The notes beneath the pieces are model-generated. The model searched no databases. It was not told the DNA's origin and saw only the letters and a list, made by a program, of their open reading frames with translations. A program made the translations under genes and the position numbers. This document shows, piece by piece, positions 1 through 10,471 of a stretch of DNA of 33,381 bases. Positions within the stretch are counted from its first letter, which is position 1; each line of letters opens with the position of its first letter. The stretch is from Bacillota bacterium (lineage in GTDB: Bacteria; Bacillota; Clostridia; Oscillospirales; Oscillospiraceae), in contig JAJUHD010000003.1 of NCBI GenBank assembly GCA_029268085.1, positions 1 to 33,381 on the forward strand, written 5' to 3'.

Positions 1-1
1 A

Positions 2-79
2 AAAATCGGAGAAGCTTATGTTTCAGCCGCGCGTACGCGCCCTAAATACATCGGCGGTTCAAGAGCGCAGTACGAATAA
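2..79 (+). CDS. Possible C-terminal tail of an upstream CDS cut by the window edge (...KIGEAYVSAARTRPKYIGGSRAQYE*)
   Basis: Open frame 2 from the window start to TAA at 77-79; too short to assign a family. Confidence 0.3.
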   Translation, partial: KIGEAYVSAARTRPKYIGGSRAQYE

Positions 80-248
80 TAGTTTTTGTAATCCTCAGAG
101 GCATCGGAGGGTGACAAGATTGCAAATAAATTTATTGCCTAATAGAATATTGTGAGAACTTGTTAGGAATAGCTTTTCTTTAAAACGGAATATTGTTATA
201 ATACCATACGGACTGAAATCTGCTTCAGTAATCGGCAAGGGGGTACAT

Positions 249-1100
249 ATGTACAGGATCGTAAAAAAGAGAGAATTGAATAGGGCGGGAACAACGATCG
301 AAATGGTCGTCGAAGCGCCTCTTGTAGCGCGGAAATGTCTTGCGGGGCAATTTATAATTTTCCGTCTTGACGAATTCGGTGAACGCGTGCCGCTCACGAT
401 TGCGGATTACGACCGCGAAAAGGGGACTGTGACTATCATGTTCCAGCCCGTCGGAAGGTCAACTCAGATGCTTGCGGAGCTTGGCGAGGGCGATTATATC
501 GTTGATTTTGCCGGACCGCTTGGAAAGCCTACGGAGATGGAAGGCTTAAAACGGGTTGCGGTAGTAGGCGGAGGCGTCGGCTGCGCTATAGCCTATCCCG
601 TTGCAAAGGCGATGCACGCCAAAGGCATCGAGGTGGATATGATAGCAGGCTTCAGAAACAAGGATATTGTAATGCTTGAAGAAGAAATGAAGGCGAACTG
701 CACCAATCTGTATATTACAACAGACGACGGAAGCTATGGTGAAAAAGGCTTTGTGACGGACAAGCTTAAAGCGCTGATAGAATCCGGCAGACAATATGAC
801 GAGGTAGTGGCTATAGGTCCCGGCGTGATGATGAAATTCATAAGCTTGACGACAAAGCCCTATGGGATTAAGACGGTAGTTTCTCTCAATCCTATAATGA
901 TAGACGGAACGGGAATGTGCGGCGGCTGCCGCGTATCGGTCGGCGGAGAAACGAAATTCGCCTGCGTAGACGGACCAGAGTTTGACGGGCACCTTGTCGA
1001 CTGGGACGAGCTTCTGCGCAGGGGCGCGTTCTATAAAGATGAAGAATCCGAGCAGAAAGAACATGTCTGCCATCTGACGGGAGGTGTACGCCATGCCTGA
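249..1100 (+). CDS. Ferredoxin-NADP+ reductase / sulfide dehydrogenase-type FAD/NAD-binding subunit (NfnA/SudB-like)
   Basis: 283-aa ORF with flavin-binding RVPLT, VVGGGVGCAIAYP nucleotide-binding segment and C-terminal [2Fe-2S] cysteines GMCGGCRVSVGGETKFAC; followed directly by the GltA-like partner. Confidence 0.88.
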   Translation: MYRIVKKRELNRAGTTIEMVVEAPLVARKCLAGQFIIFRLDEFGERVPLTIADYDREKGTVTIMFQPVGRSTQMLAELGEGDYIVDFAGPLGKPTEMEGLKRVAVVGGGVGCAIAYPVAKAMHAKGIEVDMIAGFRNKDIVMLEEEMKANCTNLYITTDDGSYGEKGFVTDKLKALIESGRQYDEVVAIGPGVMMKFISLTTKPYGIKTVVSLNPIMIDGTGMCGGCRVSVGGETKFACVDGPEFDGHLVDWDELLRRGAFYKDEESEQKEHVCHLTGGVRHA

Positions 1101-2487
1101 TATGTCTCTGAACAAATATCCGATGCCCGAACAGGAGCCGAACGTCCGGAATAAGAATTTCCTTGAGGTGGCAAAGGGCTACACAGCCGATATTGCCCAG
1201 AGTGAAGCTAACCGTTGTCTGAACTGCAAAAACAAGCCATGCGTTTCCGGCTGTCCTGTGAATGTCCGCATACCGGAATTCATCTCCAAGGTTGCCGAGG
1301 GAAGCTTCGACGAGGCTTATGAGATCATTACATCGACAAATTCCCTGCCCGCTGTCTGCGGCAGGGTCTGCCCGCAGGAAAGCCAGTGCGAGGGGAAATG
1401 CGTCCGCGGGATCAAGGGCGAACCGGTCGCGATAGGCCGTCTCGAACGCTTTGTAGCGGACTACCACAGAGATAATTTGTCGAATAATACCGAAACGGCA
1501 AAGAAGCCGGAAACTAATGGTCACAGGGTCGCGGTTATCGGCTCAGGACCCGCAGGGCTCACCTGCGCAGGAGACCTTTCGCGTCTGGGCTATGAGGTTA
1601 CGGTTTTCGAAGCTTTCCACAAAGCGGGCGGCGTGCTTGTTTACGGCATACCGGAGTTTCGTCTGCCTAAGGCAATTGTGCAGAGCGAGATAGAGAATCT
1701 TGAGGCGATGGGCGTTAAAATAGTTACGAATGCGATCGTAGGCAGGGCAATGAGCATAGATGAACTATTCGAGGATGGCTTTGAGGCGGTATTTATCGGC
1801 TCGGGAGCGGGACTTCCGCAGTTTCTTGGTATTCCGGGCGAAAACCTGCTCGGCGTGTATTCGGCTAACGAATACCTTACGAGGATAAACCTTATGAAGG
1901 CCTATTTGCCTGAATACGATACGCCGATAAAGAAGGCAAAGCGCGTCGCCGTCGTAGGCGGCGGAAACGTCGCGATGGATGCTGCACGCTGTGCAAAGCG
2001 CATGGGCGCGGAAGAGGTGTTCATCGTCTACCGCCGCAGTATGGAGGAACTTCCCGCGCGAAAAGAGGAAGTCCACCATGCTATGGAGGAGGGAATCGTC
2101 TTTAAGCTTTTGAATAATCCCGTTGCAGTTCTAGGAGATGAGAACGGGTATGTTAGAGGGCTTGAGTGCCTGCGAATGGAGCTCGGCGAGCCGGACGAAT
2201 CGGGACGCCGCAGGCCTGTCGAAATAAAGGATTCGAATTTTGTTTTGGACGTCGATGCCGTGATTATCGCTATCGGCACGAGCCCGAACCCCCTCATAAA
2301 GTCTACGACAAAAGGGCTTGATACGAACAAAAAAGGCGGCATAATCGCAGACGATAACGCTGCGACGTCAAGAGAGGGTGTTTTTGCGGGCGGCGATGCC
2401 GTTACGGGAGCCGCGACGGTTATACTTGCAATGGGCGCGGGAAAAACCGCCGCGCAGAGTATTGATAAGTACATAATGAGCAAATAA
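1093..2487 (+). CDS. gltA: NADPH-dependent glutamate synthase small-chain-like oxidoreductase (GltA/NfnB-like)
   Basis: ORF from 1084 (GTG); ATG at 1093 preceded by GGAGGTG is the likelier start. Fe-S motifs RCLNCKNKPCVSGCP and GRVCPQESQCEGKC; two dinucleotide-binding motifs (VIGSGPAGL, VVGGGNVAMD). Overlaps the upstream stop. Confidence 0.9.
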   Translation: MPDMSLNKYPMPEQEPNVRNKNFLEVAKGYTADIAQSEANRCLNCKNKPCVSGCPVNVRIPEFISKVAEGSFDEAYEIITSTNSLPAVCGRVCPQESQCEGKCVRGIKGEPVAIGRLERFVADYHRDNLSNNTETAKKPETNGHRVAVIGSGPAGLTCAGDLSRLGYEVTVFEAFHKAGGVLVYGIPEFRLPKAIVQSEIENLEAMGVKIVTNAIVGRAMSIDELFEDGFEAVFIGSGAGLPQFLGIPGENLLGVYSANEYLTRINLMKAYLPEYDTPIKKAKRVAVVGGGNVAMDAARCAKRMGAEEVFIVYRRSMEELPARKEEVHHAMEEGIVFKLLNNPVAVLGDENGYVRGLECLRMELGEPDESGRRRPVEIKDSNFVLDVDAVIIAIGTSPNPLIKSTTKGLDTNKKGGIIADDNAATSREGVFAGGDAVTGAATVILAMGAGKTAAQSIDKYIMSK

Positions 2488-2488
2488 T

Positions 2489-2520
2489 AATAGCGGGACT
2501 GCCAAAGCGGTCCCGCTATT
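2489..2520. terminator. Bidirectional intrinsic terminator between gltA-like gene and coaX
   Basis: AATAGCGGGAC (2489-2499) pairs with GTCCCGCTATT (2510-2520), followed by TT, between convergent genes. Confidence 0.8.
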
Positions 2521-2534
2521 TTGTGAGCATACTG

Positions 2535-3308
2535 CTATGCACGCCTGTTCTTTTTATAGATCATCCAGAGTCCCCGCATCAAAATCTCCTTGTCGGTAAC
2601 CATTCCCTGCCTTTTGCAATATGGCGTGATAGTATCCGCCCAGTCGCCGCAGCATACGACCGAAACGTGCTCGCCCAGCTCCGCTTCGACTCTTTCCAGC
2701 AGACCGTCTATCATAGCGGCGGAGCCGTGGACTATACCGCTCTGGATGCAGGAATTTGTGGTTTTGCAGATCACCTGAGGCGTTGGTGTAATGCTAACAT
2801 TTGAAAGCATGGCGGCGCCGCGCGCGAGAGCCTCCTGCGAAACCATGGGGCCGGGACTTATGATGCCGCCTACGTAATTGCCACCCTTGTCAATAATCCC
2901 CATTGCGATCGCCGTGCCCATGACGACGATGACGCAGGGCAGGGGATAATCCGCGATTGCGGCGACTGCCGACGCAACGAAGTCTCCTCCCAGTTCAGTG
3001 GGGTCCTCAAGGCGGATGTTGAGCCCTGTTTTGATACCTGGGCCAATTATGATGGGACTGTGTTTCGTTACGAGAGCGACCGCGTCCTTAATAACCGCCG
3101 TGAGCGGAGGAACAACGGAAGAGATGATTGCCCCCTCGACACTTTTTATTTCAAAACCGCGCTGGAGGAAAGCCGATTCAATCAGAACAGCGTATTCGTC
3201 GGCGGTTTTGTTCCTGTCCGAAGATAGACGCAGCATATAAAGAGCCTTTCCCTCATCCATGACGGCGAAGACCACGCTGGTATTATTTATATCGACAGTA
3301 AGTATCAT
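2535..3308 (-). CDS. coaX: Type III pantothenate kinase
   Basis: 257 aa, MILTVDINNTSVVFAV start, VVMGTAIAMGIIDKGGNYVGGIISPG typical of CoaX. Confidence 0.9.
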   Translation of the reverse strand: MILTVDINNTSVVFAVMDEGKALYMLRLSSDRNKTADEYAVLIESAFLQRGFEIKSVEGAIISSVVPPLTAVIKDAVALVTKHSPIIIGPGIKTGLNIRLEDPTELGGDFVASAVAAIADYPLPCVIVVMGTAIAMGIIDKGGNYVGGIISPGPMVSQEALARGAAMLSNVSITPTPQVICKTTNSCIQSGIVHGSAAMIDGLLERVEAELGEHVSVVCCGDWADTITPYCKRQGMVTDKEILMRGLWMIYKKNRRA

Positions 3309-3511
3309 AAAATGCCTCTTTATATCAACTATAATATAATAAACCTAAAAACGGCAGTGCATGTGTTGTTTTGCTGGCGAGCTTATTTTTAATAACTCCG
3401 CTGCGCGGCTATGATATATTATCATCACTCTAGCAGAATATATTGCTTATGTCAAATACTTGAAGAGCCTGTATAATAGCTCTAAAATGCTTGCAAAATC
3501 CAAAATAAGTC

Positions 3512-3540
3512 TTGCATATTAGTATTTTTTATGGTAAAAT
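3512..3540 (+). promoter_or_regulatory. Putative sigma-A promoter of the rimP-nusA-infB operon
   Basis: TTGCAT (3512-3517), 17-nt spacer, TAAAAT (3535-3540). Confidence 0.6.
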
Positions 3541-3569
3541 ATCAATGTTAGGCAGGAAGATGGAGTGAT

Positions 3570-3593
3570 GAGTGGGTTTCTCCCACTCTTTTT
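3570..3593 (+). terminator. Terminator-like hairpin in the rimP-nusA leader (putative attenuator)
   Basis: GAGTGGG-TTTCT-CCCACTC followed by TTTTT, between the putative promoter and the rimP start. Confidence 0.65.
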
Positions 3594-3635
3594 GTTGATT
3601 ATAAAAAAATTGTAAGAATATGGAATTGGTTTGTT

Positions 3636-4088
3636 ATGAGTAAAATTGTCGACATGGTAACAGAGCTTGCCCGGCCGATCGTTGAGGAAGCGGGCTGCGA
3701 ACTTTGGGACGTTGAATATGTTTCGGAAGGCGGTCAGTGGTATCTGCGCGTATATATTGACAAGGACGACGGAGTATCGATCGACGACTGCGAGAAGGTG
3801 AGCCGCGCTCTCGACCCGATACTCGACGAAAAGGACCCTGTTCCGACCAGCTACATCTTTGAAGTCTCCTCGGCAGGGCTTGAAAGACAGCTTAAGCTGC
3901 CTGCGCATTTTCAAAAGTTTTTGGGTGAAAATGTTGAGGTAAAGCTCTATAAGCCTTTTGAAGGCTCAAAGCTGCACAAGGGTGAACTTGCAGCCTATGA
4001 AAACGGCGGTTTAACTCTTGTCTCCGGCGGCAAATCGATAACTTTTACAAAAGAACAGATCGCAGGCGTGCACATCAGTCTGCTTTGA
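3636..4088 (+). CDS. rimP: Ribosome maturation factor RimP
   Basis: 150 aa; GCELWDVEYVSEGGQWYLRVYIDKDDGVSIDDCEKVSR; directly upstream of nusA. Confidence 0.95.
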   Translation: MSKIVDMVTELARPIVEEAGCELWDVEYVSEGGQWYLRVYIDKDDGVSIDDCEKVSRALDPILDEKDPVPTSYIFEVSSAGLERQLKLPAHFQKFLGENVEVKLYKPFEGSKLHKGELAAYENGGLTLVSGGKSITFTKEQIAGVHISLL

Positions 4089-4107
4089 AATCGGGAGGAA
4101 ATGACAT

Positions 4108-5166
4108 ATGAACGCTGATTTTTTTGCGGCAATCGACGATATAGAACGTGAAAAGGGCATACCCAAGTCCTATATGTTTGAAAAAATCACACAGGCTCTT
4201 TTGGCGGCCTATAAAAAGGACAATCCGGCCTGCGCCGACAATGTCGTCATCAACATGGACGATGAAAAGAAGCGCATCGAAATGTATCTCCGTATGGAGG
4301 TCGTTGATGAAGTAGAGAATCCCGCGACACAGATGCTCCCTGAAGCGGCACAGGGATACTCAAAGCGCGCCAAGGTCGGCAGCTTTGTTGAAGTCCCGAT
4401 TGAAACCAAAAAGTTCGGGCGTATCGCTGCGCAGGCCGCAAAGCAGGTCATAATACAGGGCATCAGGGAAGCTGAGCGCGGCATCATATTCGATGAATTC
4501 ACATCTAAGGAGCAGGAGATATTGACAGGAACCGTCTCCCGCATCGAGCCGCGCACGGGCAGCGTTTCAATAAAGATTAACTCAAACTCCGAATACACAG
4601 AGGCTATGCTTTCCCCAAATGAGCAGATTAAGGGTGAAAGGCTCGTTGAAGGTCAGATGGTCAAGGTCTATGTCGTCGAAGTCAGAAAGTCCACAAGAGG
4701 GCCGCAGGTGCTCATTTCCCGTACGCATCCGGGGCTTGTAAAGCGCCTTTTTGAAATCGAGGTACCCGAGATATTCGATGGTATCGTTGAGATCAAGAGC
4801 ATTGCCAGAGAGGCCGGCAGCCGTACAAAGATCGCCGTCTGGTCGAAAGATCCGGATGTCGACCCGATCGGCGCCTGTGTCGGACCCAAGGGCGGGCGCG
4901 TTGCGGGAATAGTCGATGAGCTCGGCGGAGAAAAGATCGATATCATCAAATACAGCGAGAAGCCCGAGGAATTCATCGCTGCGGCGCTCTCACCGGCGGA
5001 TGCCGTAACAGTTACGATGCTGGACGAGGGCAAGAGCTGCCGCGCTATTGTGCCGGACAGCCAGCTTTCGCTTGCTATCGGCAAGGAAGGGCAGAACGTG
5101 CGCCTTGCCGCAAAGCTTACGGGCTATAAGATCGATATCAAGCCCGAATCCGAAGCTGGATATTAA
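4108..5166 (+). CDS. nusA: Transcription termination/antitermination protein NusA
   Basis: 352 aa; S1/KH signatures incl. DPIGACVGPKGGRVAGIVDELGGEKIDII and LAIGKEGQNVRLAAKLTGYKIDI. Confidence 0.97.
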   Translation: MNADFFAAIDDIEREKGIPKSYMFEKITQALLAAYKKDNPACADNVVINMDDEKKRIEMYLRMEVVDEVENPATQMLPEAAQGYSKRAKVGSFVEVPIETKKFGRIAAQAAKQVIIQGIREAERGIIFDEFTSKEQEILTGTVSRIEPRTGSVSIKINSNSEYTEAMLSPNEQIKGERLVEGQMVKVYVVEVRKSTRGPQVLISRTHPGLVKRLFEIEVPEIFDGIVEIKSIAREAGSRTKIAVWSKDPDVDPIGACVGPKGGRVAGIVDELGGEKIDIIKYSEKPEEFIAAALSPADAVTVTMLDEGKSCRAIVPDSQLSLAIGKEGQNVRLAAKLTGYKIDIKPESEAGY

Positions 5167-5194
5167 ACATAAAAATCTGAAAGGGGTGGCCGAA

Positions 5195-5464
5195 GTGCCG
5201 AAAAAAATACCTATGCGACAGTGTACCGGCTGCCGCGAAATGAAACCCAAGCGCGAGCTTATCCGTGTCGTCAGATCGCCTGAAAATGAGATATCCCTCG
5301 ACTTTAAAGGCAAGGCTCAGGGCAGGGGCGCTTATGTATGCAGGAGTCAAGAATGTCTGAAAAAGGCTATTAAGAGCAAGGCGCTGGAGAGATCGCTTGA
5401 AGTGCCGATCCCCGACGAGATATACCTTCAGCTTCAGGAACAGATGGAGGCCGGGGATGAATAA
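5195..5464 (+). CDS. ylxR: YlxR family nucleic-acid-binding protein
   Basis: In-frame GTG at 5195 after AAGGGGTGG; MPMRQCTGCREMKPKRELIRVVR and GRGAYVCRSQECLKKA. The 5048 start in the ORF track lies inside nusA and is unlikely. Confidence 0.88.
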   Translation: MPKKIPMRQCTGCREMKPKRELIRVVRSPENEISLDFKGKAQGRGAYVCRSQECLKKAIKSKALERSLEVPIPDEIYLQLQEQMEAGDE

Positions 5465-5912
5465 AGCTCTCAACTACATCGGGCTGGCAAAAAAAGCGGG
5501 GGCGATCGAGATCGGCGAAACAAACGCCGGAGCTGTGATCCGCGCGGGCAAGGGCAGAGTGTTGGTTCTCGCGTCAGATGCTTCGGACAATGCGAGAAGA
5601 AGGGCGGAAAATTTCGTCTACGGAACGCAGACGCCGCTTATAACGCTGCCGTTCACAAAGGAAGAGCTATCGAAGATGACAGGCGTTGGAGGATGTTCGA
5701 TGGCAGCGTTTACGGACATCGGGCTCGCAGCCGCTTTTATGGCGGCGCTTGCGGAAAATGAGCCGTCCTTTATTGAAACGGCAAACCTGCTGGCTCAAAA
5801 GAACGAAAAAGCGCAGATGAGAAAGCGCGAGGCTTTGGCTCACGAGAAAAAGCTGAAGAGAGGAAAATCGGCCGAAATCCCCGCGACGGGTAAGAGGAGG
5901 AAAAACATATGA
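5457..5912 (+). CDS. ylxQ: L7Ae-family ribosomal-like protein YlxQ
   Basis: ATG at 5457 overlapping the ylxR stop; [48 protein letters not shown]. Confidence 0.87.
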   Translation: MNKALNYIGLAKKAGAIEIGETNAGAVIRAGKGRVLVLASDASDNARRRAENFVYGTQTPLITLPFTKEELSKMTGVGGCSMAAFTDIGLAAAFMAALAENEPSFIETANLLAQKNEKAQMRKREALAHEKKLKRGKSAEIPATGKRRKNI

Positions 5913-8242
5913 GTACACTTATCAAATACAGAGTTCACGAGGTGGCAAAGGATTTCAAAATGAACTCCAAGGACATCGCGCAGATACTCACAGAGTATGC
6001 CACCACCCCGAAGAACCATATGCAGGTTCTGGAGGAGAACGAGCTGGACCTGATTTTTGAATATCTTACCCAGCATAATCAGGTCGAGGACCTTGCAGAG
6101 GTTTTTGCTGTTTCCGATAAGCCAAAGAAGGAAGAACCTGCGCCGGCGAAGGCTCAGGAAGCTCCCGCGAAGGAAAATGTTCAGGCTCAGCAGAAACCCG
6201 CAGATAACAGACCTGTCCAGCAGCAGCCTCAAAAGCCGGCTGAAAACAAGCCGCATATCCCCAGGGCTGTACCTGAAAAGCGTGTAATCGATACGCGCGG
6301 AGTGACCGTCAACATTGAAAAATACGACGAACGCCTGGAAAAATTCGTTCCCGACAAAATCCAGAATCTTCAGGGCAAGGAAAAGTTCCTCAACAAGAAC
6401 AAGAACCGTCAGGCTCAGTCAATAAGCCAAAAGAAAAGACAGGAAGAGAAGGAAAAGCTGCAGAGGCTCCAGTTTGAGCTTGCCAAAAAAGCTCCTGTCA
6501 AGGTTACAATACCCGATGAGATCAATGTCGGCGAGCTTGCAAGCCGTATGAAAAAGACAGGCGCGGAAGTCGTGCGCCAGCTTATCAGGATGGGTACGAT
6601 GGCATCGCTTTCCGACACGATCGACTATGAAACCGCGGCTCTCGTTGCAATGGAAATGGGCTGCAAGGTCGAAAAAGAAATCGTCGTTACAGTTGAGGAA
6701 AGGCTTATAGACGACAGCGAGGACAGTCCGGAAGACCTCGTTCCGCGTGCTCCCGTTGTAGTTGTCATGGGTCACGTTGACCACGGTAAAACAAGTCTCC
6801 TCGACCGTATCAGAGAATCAAACGTCGCGAGCGGCGAGGCCGGCGGTATCACCCAGCATATCGGCGCATACCGCATCGAGGTAAACGGCAGCCCCATAAC
6901 CTTCCTCGACACACCGGGGCATGAAGCGTTTACGTCCATGCGCGCACGCGGCGCAATGGTAACCGATATTGCGATCCTCGTAGTCGCGGCGGACGACGGC
7001 ATCATGCCGCAGACCGTTGAATCGATTAACCACGCAAAGGCTGCGGGGATTCCCATAGTTGTTGCTATCAATAAAATGGATAAGCCAACCGCAAATCCCG
7101 ACCGTATCAAGCAGGAGCTTACACAATACGAGCTGGTCAGCGAGGAATGGGGCGGCGACACGATTATCGTTCCGATTTCCGCAAAGACTGGCATGGGTAT
7201 CGATAAGCTGCTCGAAATGGTCGTTCTTACAGCCGAAATGCGGGAACTTAAGGCGAATCCGAACCGCGCTGCAAAGGGTACTGTCATTGAAGCCCGCCTC
7301 GACAAAGGCCGCGGCCCGATTATGACTGTCCTTGTCCAGAACGGTACATTGAAGCTGGGCGACATCATTATCGCCGGAACGGCTGTCGGCCATGCCCGTG
7401 TTATGACGAACGATAAGGGCGAACGCGTCACCGAAGCAGGACCATCGGTCCCCGTAGAGATCGCAGGACTTTCCGAAGTTCCGCAGGCTGGCGACACCTT
7501 CAATGCCGTCGACGACGAGCGTATGGCACGCGAGCTTGCCGAGCAGAGAAAGCAGCAGTCGAAGGAAGCCCAAATTGGCGCACCCAAGAAGGTTTCGCTC
7601 GAGGATCTGTTTGCGAAGATCCAGCAGGGCGAAATCAAGGATTTCAACATAATCGTCAAGGCAGACGTTCAGGGCAGCGCCGAGGCCGTCAAATCTTCGT
7701 TGGAAAAGCTCTCGAACGAAGAAGTGCGCGTACGTGTAATCCATTCTGCGGTCGGCGCCATCAGCGAATCGGATGTGATGCTTGCGGCGACGAGCGGCGC
7801 CGTAATCGTTGGCTTCAATGTGCGTCCGGATAACGCAGCGCGCGATTCTGCCGCAAGGGCAAACGTAGACATGAGAATGTACCGTGTTATTTATGACTGC
7901 ATAAACGAGATTGAGGCCGCAATGAAGGGAATGCTGGCTCCTAAGTTCAAGGAGGTTATCACAGGCCATGCCGAAGTCCGTCAGGTCATCAAGATTTCGA
8001 AGATCGGCACAGTCTGCGGAAGCTATGTTACCGACGGAAAAATCGTCAGGAACAGCAATGTCCGCGTTATAAGGGACGGCGCCGTCGTATTTGAAGGTAG
8101 TCTCTCATCTCTGCGGCGTTTCAAGGACGATGTCAAGGAAGTCGCGACAAACTTTGAATGCGGTATAAGCCTTGAAAAGTTCAACGATGTCAAGGAAGGC
8201 GACATCATCGAAGGATATATCATGGAACGCATTGTCGATTAA
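5909..8242 (+). CDS. infB: Translation initiation factor IF-2
   Basis: 777 aa; IF2_N-like N-terminus, GTPase motifs [21 protein letters not shown]. Confidence 0.98.
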   Translation: MSTLIKYRVHEVAKDFKMNSKDIAQILTEYATTPKNHMQVLEENELDLIFEYLTQHNQVEDLAEVFAVSDKPKKEEPAPAKAQEAPAKENVQAQQKPADNRPVQQQPQKPAENKPHIPRAVPEKRVIDTRGVTVNIEKYDERLEKFVPDKIQNLQGKEKFLNKNKNRQAQSISQKKRQEEKEKLQRLQFELAKKAPVKVTIPDEINVGELASRMKKTGAEVVRQLIRMGTMASLSDTIDYETAALVAMEMGCKVEKEIVVTVEERLIDDSEDSPEDLVPRAPVVVVMGHVDHGKTSLLDRIRESNVASGEAGGITQHIGAYRIEVNGSPITFLDTPGHEAFTSMRARGAMVTDIAILVVAADDGIMPQTVESINHAKAAGIPIVVAINKMDKPTANPDRIKQELTQYELVSEEWGGDTIIVPISAKTGMGIDKLLEMVVLTAEMRELKANPNRAAKGTVIEARLDKGRGPIMTVLVQNGTLKLGDIIIAGTAVGHARVMTNDKGERVTEAGPSVPVEIAGLSEVPQAGDTFNAVDDERMARELAEQRKQQSKEAQIGAPKKVSLEDLFAKIQQGEIKDFNIIVKADVQGSAEAVKSSLEKLSNEEVRVRVIHSAVGAISESDVMLAATSGAVIVGFNVRPDNAARDSAARANVDMRMYRVIYDCINEIEAAMKGMLAPKFKEVITGHAEVRQVIKISKIGTVCGSYVTDGKIVRNSNVRVIRDGAVVFEGSLSSLRRFKDDVKEVATNFECGISLEKFNDVKEGDIIEGYIMERIVD

Positions 8243-8281
8243 CAATTTTTTTGCAAACACTATTATAAATGAGGTGAGACT

Positions 8282-8659
8282 ATGGCAGGCTACAGGCTGG
8301 ACAGAACAAACGACGACATTCAGCTCGTATTGAGCGAACTTCTGCGTTCTATCAAGGACCCGCGCGTTAATCAGGGAATGATTAGCGTCACGCGGACGGA
8401 GACGACCGGCGATTTGCGCTACTGCAAGGTTTACCTCAGCGTTTACGGGCTTGAGAACGAAAAGGAATTTAAAAAGGGTCTTAAGTCCGCCTCCGGTTGG
8501 CTGCGGCGCGAGCTTTCGCAGAAGCTCAGCCTGAGATATACACCGGAGCTTATATTCGAGCTTGACAATTCGATTGAGCACGGCGCGCACATCAACGAGA
8601 TCATCAGCAGGCCCGGTTTTTTGGGCGCTTCGGAGGAACAGAAGAATGACAATCGGTGA
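8282..8659 (+). CDS. rbfA: Ribosome-binding factor A
   Basis: 125 aa; GYRLDRTNDDIQLVLSELLRSIKDPRV, preceded by GAGGTGAG. Confidence 0.95.
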   Translation: MAGYRLDRTNDDIQLVLSELLRSIKDPRVNQGMISVTRTETTGDLRYCKVYLSVYGLENEKEFKKGLKSASGWLRRELSQKLSLRYTPELIFELDNSIEHGAHINEIISRPGFLGASEEQKNDNR

Positions 8660-9578
8660 AACAGCCGCGGTTCTCCGCGAAAACAACGATTATCTTATCA
8701 TCACGCATTTAAGGCCGGACGGCGACACGATGGGCAGCGCTTCCGCGCTCTGCTATGCGCTGCGGAAGATCGGCAAGACCGCATATCTGTACAATAACCC
8801 GCAGTTTGAAGACAGCTATCCTTGGCTGGCCGAGCCTTATCTTGCCCCCGAGGGCTTTAATGCAAAGTATATCGTCTGCGTCGATATGGCGGACGAGAAA
8901 CTGTTTCCCGAGGGTTTCAAAGGAACGGCGGATCTCTGCATAGATCATCATCCTTCGAATACATTTTACGCGAAAAATACCCTTTTATGGCCCGAGAAAG
9001 CCTCCTGCGGCGAAATTGTAATGGAGCTTGTCAAGGAACTCTGCGGGCTTGACCCCGAGGTTTCGGACCTTCTCTATGTGGCGGTTTCAACCGATACGGG
9101 CTGCTTTGTTTACGGAAACACTACTGCGGAGACCCTTAAGGCTGCCGCGGAGCTTTGCTTCGCGGGAGCAAGGAACGCTTATCTGAATAAAATCCTTTTC
9201 CGCACGAGCTCAAAGGCGAGACTCGCTCTCGAAGCTCTGATTCTGTCCTCTTTCCTTTATTTCCATGAAGGAAAGACGGTTATTTCGGTTGTCACAAAGG
9301 AAATGCTCGATAAAGCGGGAGCACAGGAAAAGGATTGTCAGGATATCGCGGCCCTGCCCGGAAGAGTCGAGGGAGCGTTTACAAGTGTGACGATCAAGGA
9401 AATCGATGCAAACAGCTGCAAGGTTTCTCTCCGTACGAACGGAATCGTCGACGCAAATAAGGTCTGCGCAGTATTCGGCGGAGGCGGGCACAAGATGGCC
9501 TCAGGCTGCACGATGGATATGGAGGCCTATAAGGCCGCCAAGGTTCTGGCGGACATAATCGGCGGAGAATATAAATGA
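8646..9578 (+). CDS. DHH/DHHA1 phosphoesterase (NrnA-like bifunctional oligoribonuclease/PAP phosphatase)
   Basis: ATG at 8646 overlapping rbfA; THLRPDGDTMGSASAL, VDMAD, IDHHPSN and C-terminal FGGGGHKMASG. Confidence 0.9.
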   Translation: MTIGETAAVLRENNDYLIITHLRPDGDTMGSASALCYALRKIGKTAYLYNNPQFEDSYPWLAEPYLAPEGFNAKYIVCVDMADEKLFPEGFKGTADLCIDHHPSNTFYAKNTLLWPEKASCGEIVMELVKELCGLDPEVSDLLYVAVSTDTGCFVYGNTTAETLKAAAELCFAGARNAYLNKILFRTSSKARLALEALILSSFLYFHEGKTVISVVTKEMLDKAGAQEKDCQDIAALPGRVEGAFTSVTIKEIDANSCKVSLRTNGIVDANKVCAVFGGGGHKMASGCTMDMEAYKAAKVLADIIGGEYK

Positions 9579-10444
9579 ACGGCATTATCCTTGTAGACAA
9601 GCCAGAGGGTTTTACGAGCCACGACGTCGTTGCGAAGCTCCGCGGGATACTTCGAGAGCGCCGCATCGGGCACTCGGGAACGCTCGACCCCATGGCAACA
9701 GGGCTTCTCGTCGTTTTCGCAGGCAGGGCGACAAGGGCCGTCGAATTCGCTGAGAACCACGAAAAGGAATATATCGCGGGTCTTCGGACCGGTATCGTCA
9801 CCGATACGCAGGACATAACGGGTTCCGTACTTAAAATGTCTGACAAGACCGTTACAAAGGAGGAGCTTTCTGAGATACTACCTGAATTTATGGGAGAGCT
9901 GATGCAGGTTCCGCCGATGTATTCGGCAATCAAAGTCGGAGGCCGCAAGCTTTATGACCTTGCCAGAAAAGGCGTTGAGATCGAAAGACAGAGCAGACCC
10001 GTTACGATAAAAAAGCTTGAGCTCATTGGCGAGGAGAACGGAGATTTTATTCTCCGTGTGGTCTGCTCTAAGGGCACATATATACGCACGCTCGTCAGCG
10101 ATATAGGCGAGAGACTCGGAACAGGCGCCGCTCTCTCGTCGCTCCGCAGAACGGCGGCGGGCGGCTTGTCGGTTGAGAACGCCCATACGATCAATGAAAT
10201 AGCGGAGCTTGCCGAAAAGGGCGGGCTTGATTCAATTCTTATGCCTGTAGATTCGCTTTTCTGTGAATATCCGAGGTTCGTTTTGTCAGGGCGGCAGCTT
10301 AAGCGCTGCCTGAACGGGAACAGCTTTGAAGTTTCCATTGAGGACGGACGTTATCGTGTGTATGACGAGAACGGGAGCTTTTTGATGCTTGGAAATGTCG
10401 AAAAAGGCATTATGAGCACGATAAAGAGCTTTTTTGAAATATAA
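9575..10444 (+). CDS. truB: tRNA pseudouridine(55) synthase TruB
   Basis: 289 aa; MNGIILVDKPEGFTSHDVV and GHSGTLDPMATGLL. Confidence 0.97.
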   Translation: MNGIILVDKPEGFTSHDVVAKLRGILRERRIGHSGTLDPMATGLLVVFAGRATRAVEFAENHEKEYIAGLRTGIVTDTQDITGSVLKMSDKTVTKEELSEILPEFMGELMQVPPMYSAIKVGGRKLYDLARKGVEIERQSRPVTIKKLELIGEENGDFILRVVCSKGTYIRTLVSDIGERLGTGAALSSLRRTAAGGLSVENAHTINEIAELAEKGGLDSILMPVDSLFCEYPRFVLSGRQLKRCLNGNSFEVSIEDGRYRVYDENGSFLMLGNVEKGIMSTIKSFFEI

Positions 10445-10471
10445 TAACCGATCTGCGGTAATTATTTCTCA

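Noticed and set aside
546-1524. Minus-strand ORFs 546..1115 and 892..1524
   Set aside because: Antisense to the well-supported NfnA/NfnB-like genes; mutually overlapping and without domain signatures.
6772-7659. 295-aa minus-strand ORF opposite infB
   Set aside because: Ser/Ala/Thr-rich shadow ORF antisense to the IF-2 GTPase region; no family features.
6818-7969. 383-aa minus-strand ORF opposite infB
   Set aside because: Fully antisense to the conserved infB frame; low-complexity, Cys/His-rich composition typical of shadow ORFs, with no recognisable domain.
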